Below are positions 5,301 to 7,893 of a stretch of 7,893 bases of DNA, one piece after another; positions within the stretch are counted from its first letter, which is position 1; every line of letters starts with the position of its first letter. The stretch spans positions 1 to 7,893 of the forward strand of contig DGTB01000112.1 in the NCBI GenBank assembly GCA_002394185.1. Direction: 5' to 3'. The notes beneath the pieces are model-generated. The model had not been told where the DNA came from. It was given only the letters and a program-made list of their open reading frames with translations, and ran no database searches. This DNA is from Bacteroidales bacterium UBA4347. Lineage in GTDB: Bacteria; Bacteroidota; Bacteroidia; Bacteroidales; P3. The position numbers were made by a program, and so were the translations under genes.

Positions 5301-7176
5301 GGTAGCCCTCGCCGGGACGGTTGGTGAGGTTGAGGACGGTGCCCTCGGTGAAGGTGCCGCCGGTGAAGACGCTGCCGCTGTTGAGCACCTGGCCGTCGCC
5401 TTCAACCTGCACGGTGACAGCATAGGATTGCGTCAGGGTGGTGAAGTTGGCGGTGAGGTCGGTGTTGGCATTGATGGTGTAGGTGAATTCCTCGTTGGTG
5501 GAAACGATTTCGGAGGCGCTGTTGGTCCAGTTGTTGAACTGGTAGCGAGCGCGGTCGTAGCCGGAGACGCGCACAGTGACCTCGGTGCCCTGGGGATAGG
5601 CGGTGCCGGCACCGGTGAGGGTGGCAATGCCGGAGGGCGTGGTGTAGAGGCGGAGACGGAAGACCGGTTTGTAGTTGGCCACGAAGGTCATGTCGTGGTC
5701 GAGGCTGCTGACGGTGTAGGTAGCGGCAGTGGCCGAGGGGTTGTCGACACCGTCGATGGTCCAGTGGTCGAAGACATAGCCTTCGGGGATGGAAGCGGTG
5801 ACGCTGATGCGGGAGCCGGCATCGTAGCGGCCGCCGTGGGCCTCGGCCGAGGAGGTGAGGCTGACGCTACCGCCGTTGTTGGCGGAGGCGGTGACGGTAT
5901 AGGTGCGGATGAAGTTGGCCACGATGTTGTCGTAGTGGCTGGCGATGCTGCTGATGGTGTAGGTGGGGTTGGTGCCCGAGATGTCGCCGCTCCAGCGGGT
6001 GAAGCGGTAGTTGGCATTGGCGGTGGCGGTGAGCACAGGGCTGGTACGGGCATCGTAGGTACCGCTGGCGTTGGCGCCGCTCACGCTGACGCTGCCGCCC
6101 TCAACGGGATTGACCGTGTAGGCGATGCGGAAGGGCTGGTGCGAGAAGCGGGCGGTGAGGGTGCGATCCATCACAACAGGGTTAATGATGTAGGTGGGAG
6201 TGGAAGCGTCGGTGAGCTGGTTGCCGTTCTCGTCATACCAACCGAGGAAGTCCCACTCGGCATTGGGAGTGGCGGTAAATTCGCAACGGGCATTGCCGTT
6301 GTAGTTGGTGGGGGTGGCAGGAATGACGGTGCCGCCGGTCTCGGGGTCGCGTTTGGCCTCCATACGGAACTGGTCGTCGGAGCTGACGAAGATGGCGGTG
6401 TAGGTGTCGTTGCCGCTGCCGTCGGGGAGGTTGAAGGTGTAGGGATTCTCGGTGGAGACATCCAAGCCGTTCTTCACCCACTTAACAAAGGTGACATCGC
6501 TGTTGGCGGGGGTGGCCGTGAGGGTCAGCGACTCTCTTTCCATCATGGTGAAGGAAGTGCCGGTGTTGCCGCCATAGGTCATAGAAACAGTTCCGCGAGC
6601 GTCGTTGCTGGAAGCAACCGAGATGGTGCGCTCCTGAGGAAGGTACTCAAAAACTGCCGTAACTTCTGTATTATTCGAAATATTAATAATAGTGTAAGAG
6701 GAGCCAATACCAACATTATTACCACCAATCTCCCAATGGTCAAATCTATACAAATCTGGATCAATAGGAGACTCTGTCAATGTAACATTCTCACCATCAG
6801 CATAACTACCTGCGCCGAAAACTGAACCAGCGCCTTCAGGAATGACATTTACTGACACACTATAGCGAACAGCGTCAGCAACAAACTCAGCAACCAAAGA
6901 ACGGTCTGCTGTGGCGGAAAATGAATATGTGGTATTTCTAGACCTTGTTCTACCACCTTCAGTCCAACGAACAAAAGTATAACCAGGATTGACCGTAGCA
7001 ACCAAAGTGACTGTTTCATTCTCAGCATAGCTACCAGCTCCTGTAATAACAGCTGCACCCTCTGGAGAGGCGGTAGCTGAAATTGTATATTGTGCATTCA
7101 GGGAAAAGGAAATCGCTGAAAAAACACAAATAAAAAAAAACTTTTTTAACACTTGGGGGAGAAATATCTGTTTCAT
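2383..7176 (-). CDS. Giant T9SS-secreted surface protein with B-repeats and BspA-like LRRs, 1597 aa
   Basis: Predicted cell-surface or secreted protein, probably an adhesin or ligand binder; no catalytic motif is seen. From the ATG at 7174-7176: a signal peptide (1-28, cleavage after LNA before Q); nine divergent InlB-type B-repeats (about 30-98, 105-176, 184-263, 270-344, 350-422, 425-502, 506-578, 585-656, 662-738), each ending in an F-x-x-W core and an A-x-F/Y strand; BspA-like LRR_5 repeats (about 772-1037) with a DQW-containing island; a degenerate B-repeat (1069-1134); a jelly-roll-like module (1143-1315) starting FYGFENSDEPANWY; two more B-repeats (1325-1402, 1409-1495); and a T9SS type-A sorting domain (1531-1597) with VKLFDINGRLL and a KVVVIR end. 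An in-frame ATG at 7203 would overlap the upstream stop and put nine residues before the signal peptide, so it was not used. The upstream gene ends 13 bases away, suggesting an operon. The first about 176 codons are AT-rich, unlike the rest. The stop is TAA. Confidence 0.92.
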   Translation of the reverse strand: MKQIFLPQVLKKFFFICVFSAISFSLNAQYTISATASPEGAAVITGAGSYAENETVTLVATVNPGYTFVRWTEGGRTRSRNTTYSFSATADRSLVAEFVADAVRYSVSVNVIPEGAGSVFGAGSYADGENVTLTESPIDPDLYRFDHWEIGGNNVGIGSSYTIINISNNTEVTAVFEYLPQERTISVASSNDARGTVSMTYGGNTGTSFTMMERESLTLTATPANSDVTFVKWVKNGLDVSTENPYTFNLPDGSGNDTYTAIFVSSDDQFRMEAKRDPETGGTVIPATPTNYNGNARCEFTATPNAEWDFLGWYDENGNQLTDASTPTYIINPVVMDRTLTARFSHQPFRIAYTVNPVEGGSVSVSGANASGTYDARTSPVLTATANANYRFTRWSGDISGTNPTYTISSIASHYDNIVANFIRTYTVTASANNGGSVSLTSSAEAHGGRYDAGSRISVTASIPEGYVFDHWTIDGVDNPSATAATYTVSSLDHDMTFVANYKPVFRLRLYTTPSGIATLTGAGTAYPQGTEVTVRVSGYDRARYQFNNWTNSASEIVSTNEEFTYTINANTDLTANFTTLTQSYAVTVQVEGDGQVLNSGSVFTGGTFTEGTVLNLTNRPGEGYRFTKWVINGAESTTTSQNVTVNAATTIKAVFNATSYHTVTVTTDPENDPIIQILGLNAGGRYNDGERLTVTAFASNNPAYEFVGWFVNGRFSTRNTTLNIASVTTDLLLNAVYEVAQNAAAEDYLVYSDDTKTTVTGIRDGYRDLVTSVTIPSSVTAIGAQAFANCTNLASIEIPATVRTIGNYAFSGCTALQEVIVPAGITSLGTYVFNGCTALRSASLPTGLTAISEGLFYGCSALNAINIPATVETIGNAAFFGCSGIYTLDVPGSVLTIGSQAFAGMRGLRFVTLNGGTQSLGANCFQNTNNIVSTNFNGTLDQWLAISFADANAQPVSRSRNLAINGQMLTDLVIPDGTTEVKPYAFFSDTLVSTITIPASVTTIGSQAFAHLSGLQRISVANLAATVADDAFQSVNKNEVVVAVPCSLYTAGMTWAGFSNIVVDGMPTLVLNQRPGGMANINVVPSCSDASYTYTISAVPGSNYEFLSWSDGNTDNPRIITLVDNDMILAPVWQRSNNASPVVSSFYGFENSDEPANWYSLNNGANQWFVGSATASTQLVGGTKSLYVSNNQGTANEYDPTSSPYVFTEVYLLSGVYEVRFDYKVGGESGDYLASALIPDNGNYAAMALDNQGAIVLADGLHGDGETSLVWQQNNRLVNVTTPGWYQLAFFWNADDDSEVNNPGAAIDNIFLTYQFPSNLENRVVTVTVRSNDEAMGTATTGSNGETSHIYRYGDEITIHAAVTNANTYRFVRWSDGSTEADRTLNFVDIAGTMPVYEAIFEAIPNDFTVNVTIEEGAIDAATQFGVKNGNNIDRTASVAFGATATVVLNQPQAGWAFMGWWDGNDTISTDNPFVYTCPDVTSGETTITLTALMQPWRDCSGEEDPEFYSPSPSIFDYHGREIDNVVVSNVNVTVEQGQIVVSESAGIEVKLFDINGRLLATQADPSQPVRFDVPASGSYMVKVGDLLTRKVVVIR
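2386..2586 (-). other. T9SS type-A C-terminal sorting domain
   Basis: The last about 67 residues show the Por secretion tail pattern: a first strand, then VEQGQIVVSESAGIEVKLFD, INGRLL, the P-x-x-G-x-Y-x-V-K-V hairpin (PASGSYMVKVGD) and a basic end KVVVIR. In known cases this domain directs passage through the outer membrane by the type IX system and is removed, often with attachment of the cargo to A-LPS. Confidence 0.85.
3232..3750 (-). other. Jelly-roll-like carbohydrate/adhesion module in the giant protein
   Basis: Residues about 1143-1315 start with a FYGFENSDEPANWY strand, continue with NQWFVG and KSLYVSNNQG, and end with AAIDNIFLTY. This order is typical of MAM/cleaved-adhesin-like beta-sandwich domains in secreted Bacteroidota proteins: a bent first strand, an aromatic W pair, an FDYKVGGESG strand and a final AxIDNIxL strand. 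I infer a ligand-binding or adhesive role; the exact family is uncertain. Confidence 0.65.
4066..4863 (-). repeat. BspA-like leucine-rich repeats (LRR_5)
   Basis: Seven consecutive repeats of 23 residues (69 bases) run from 4863 to about 4378, with the pattern I-P-x-x-V-x-x-I-G-x-x-A-F-x-G-C-x-x-L. They are followed by an island of about 60 residues (FNGTLDQWLAISFADANAQ and onward), then about two more repeats and a capping segment. The island resembles one I associate with other BspA-like Bacteroidales proteins. BspA-type LRRs are linked to adhesion and binding of host proteins. Confidence 0.9.
4963..7089 (-). repeat. Nine tandem InlB-type B-repeat domains
   Basis: Nine consecutive units of about 70-80 residues. 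Each has a starting beta strand (YTISATASPEG, YTVTASANNGG and similar), a G-x-Y-x-x-G-x-x-V/L-T turn, an aromatic core (F-x-x-W), and a closing strand ending A-x-F or A-x-Y. The units are divergent in protein sequence. Units 1 and 2 (to about 6650) use AT-rich codons and units 3-9 GC-rich ones. In known families such repeats act as rigid stalks or adhesive modules. Confidence 0.85.
7093..7176 (-). other. Signal peptide coding region
   Basis: Encodes residues 1-28 of the giant protein: a short basic start, a hydrophobic core rich in F, I, V and L, and a small-residue end (SLNA) before glutamine. A glutamine just after the cleavage site is common in exported Bacteroidales proteins. The cysteine in the core is not followed by the end of the hydrophobic stretch, so a lipoprotein signal is unlikely. 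The core is written with a T9 run (minus strand, 7132-7140). Confidence 0.8.
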
Positions 7177-7189
7177 GATATATATGTTT

Positions 7190-7893
7190 TTATTCAACAC
7201 CAAAGTTCTTTACTAAACGAACAGAGCATCCAAACGGACGAGCGTTATAACCATTAGCATTCATTTCTGCGTTTGAGAACATTAAGCAATGTGCATCAAA
7301 CCCATCACCTTCATCTCCAGTTGTTGACCAATAATATCCCTCTGCAGAAATACCCAATGCATCGGTCGACGTACCATTACGAAATCCTGCTCCTGGTAAA
7401 AAGACAGCGCCCTTAATCTCCATTTTATCCCACTGCTCAGCAGTATACGTATTAGTTAAATATCCAGAGGCTTTACCTGAATTAAATGTAACTCCTGAAG
7501 GAAGTGTCCAAGACTCGGGCAAAATTACCAAACCTCTTACACCATTAACAGTAGCCAATGCCCATTTCGAAGTAGCGCTATTCCGTAAATTAAGTAAATA
7601 ATTCCATTCAGCGGCAGTAAGAGTACGCCATGAACCAGTCGTTGTATTAGAACCGAAAGAAATACCATTAGAATGATACACACCCCAATCATTGTTAGCA
7701 TATGTTCCTGTCAAGTCATTAGCAGCATCTCCTCCTGGATAGTATGAGGTTTCTAACTCACTCGTTTGATAGGGCATTATGCCACCATAGCCACTAGTAC
7801 CCCATCCAAATAAATCAATCCAACCTTCATAAATCATGCTAATATTTTCGTTATTAGTTCCAATAATATCATACTGATGTTCTGCAAAACGCC
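7190..7893 (-). CDS. Secreted FGE/C-type-lectin-like 'major paralogous domain' protein, 5' end cut off
   Basis: Only the last 233 residues are in view; the frame stays open to the right edge (RFAEHQYDIIGTNNENIS before the first internal Met at 7837), so the true start lies outside. Landmarks: YEGWIDLFGWGTSGYGG; WRTLTAAEWNYLL (7592-7630); the ALATVNGVRGLVILPESW stretch; GAVFLPGAGFRNGTS (7367-7411); GYYWST (7322-7339); and an SVRLVK end (7208-7225). These match the Fibrobacter-type major paralogous / DUF1566-like group of exported Bacteroidales proteins, which I take to share the formylglycine-generating-enzyme/C-type lectin fold. It probably binds a ligand and is not catalytic. It has no visible T9SS tail, so another export route or an N-terminal anchor is likely. 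The TAA stop at 7190-7192 is 13 bases before the giant gene, and the region is AT-rich like the start of that gene. An operon is likely. Confidence 0.8.
   Translation of the reverse strand, partial: RFAEHQYDIIGTNNENISMIYEGWIDLFGWGTSGYGGIMPYQTSELETSYYPGGDAANDLTGTYANNDWGVYHSNGISFGSNTTTGSWRTLTAAEWNYLLNLRNSATSKWALATVNGVRGLVILPESWTLPSGVTFNSGKASGYLTNTYTAEQWDKMEIKGAVFLPGAGFRNGTSTDALGISAEGYYWSTTGDEGDGFDAHCLMFSNAEMNANGYNARPFGCSVRLVKNFGVE

Noticed and set aside
2617..6825. A 1402-codon open frame on the plus strand, antisense to the giant gene
   Set aside because: Its translation is a low-complexity run of G, V, A, D and E with no domain pattern, as expected from the antisense of GC-rich, G/T/V-rich repeat codons. 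The minus strand encodes recognisable domains throughout, and the frame ends where the composition becomes AT-rich.
4066..7089. CRISPR array or satellite-type DNA suggested by the repeat-rich region
   Set aside because: The repeats are diverged protein-coding domains with no constant repeat plus unique-spacer pattern.
7177..7203. Longer start (ATG at 7203) of the giant protein
   Set aside because: It overlaps the stop of the upstream gene and adds nine residues before a normal signal peptide that starts at 7176.

Overview
The window looks like a chromosome or metagenome contig from a member of the order Bacteroidales (Bacteroidota). Three things point there. There is a very large secreted protein ending in a type IX secretion (T9SS) type-A sorting tail. 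Two start regions carry close matches to the Bacteroidota -7 promoter box TAnnTTTG. There is also a DUF6266-family protein, a family I know only from this phylum. Genus cannot be fixed from the sequence.

Left part (1-2294, GC-rich): an unrecognised cytoplasmic-looking protein reads leftward (14-763). It is divergent from a small winged-helix/MerR-like DNA-binding protein reading rightward (999-1460). The 235-base gap between them holds a promoter for each and a set of short direct repeats that could be operators. Next on the plus strand is a DUF6266 protein (1638-2294), preceded by a 177-base spacer containing a 20-base tandem repeat, a possible promoter and a leader hairpin.

Middle (2295-2382): a short convergent gap with a 14-bp imperfect hairpin, a probable two-way terminator.

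Right part (2383-7893, minus strand): two consecutive genes, probably one operon starting beyond the right edge. The upstream gene (7190 to past 7893, 5' end cut off) encodes an FGE/C-type-lectin-like 'major paralogous domain' protein. Thirteen bases later a 1597-residue surface protein starts. It has a signal peptide, nine InlB-type B-repeats, a BspA-like leucine-rich repeat block, a degenerate B-repeat, a jelly-roll-like module, two further B-repeats and a T9SS C-terminal domain. Both proteins look like exported, ligand-binding or adhesive products.

The most notable anomaly is a sharp composition break inside the large gene at about 6650. The first two B-repeats and the upstream gene are AT-rich (about 27-40% GC in lines counted by hand), while the rest of the same open frame is GC-rich (about 55-68%). 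The break lies close to a repeat-domain boundary, which suggests domain shuffling or a recombination joint. I found no RNA gene, CRISPR array, insertion sequence or phage module, and no clear new multi-gene system.
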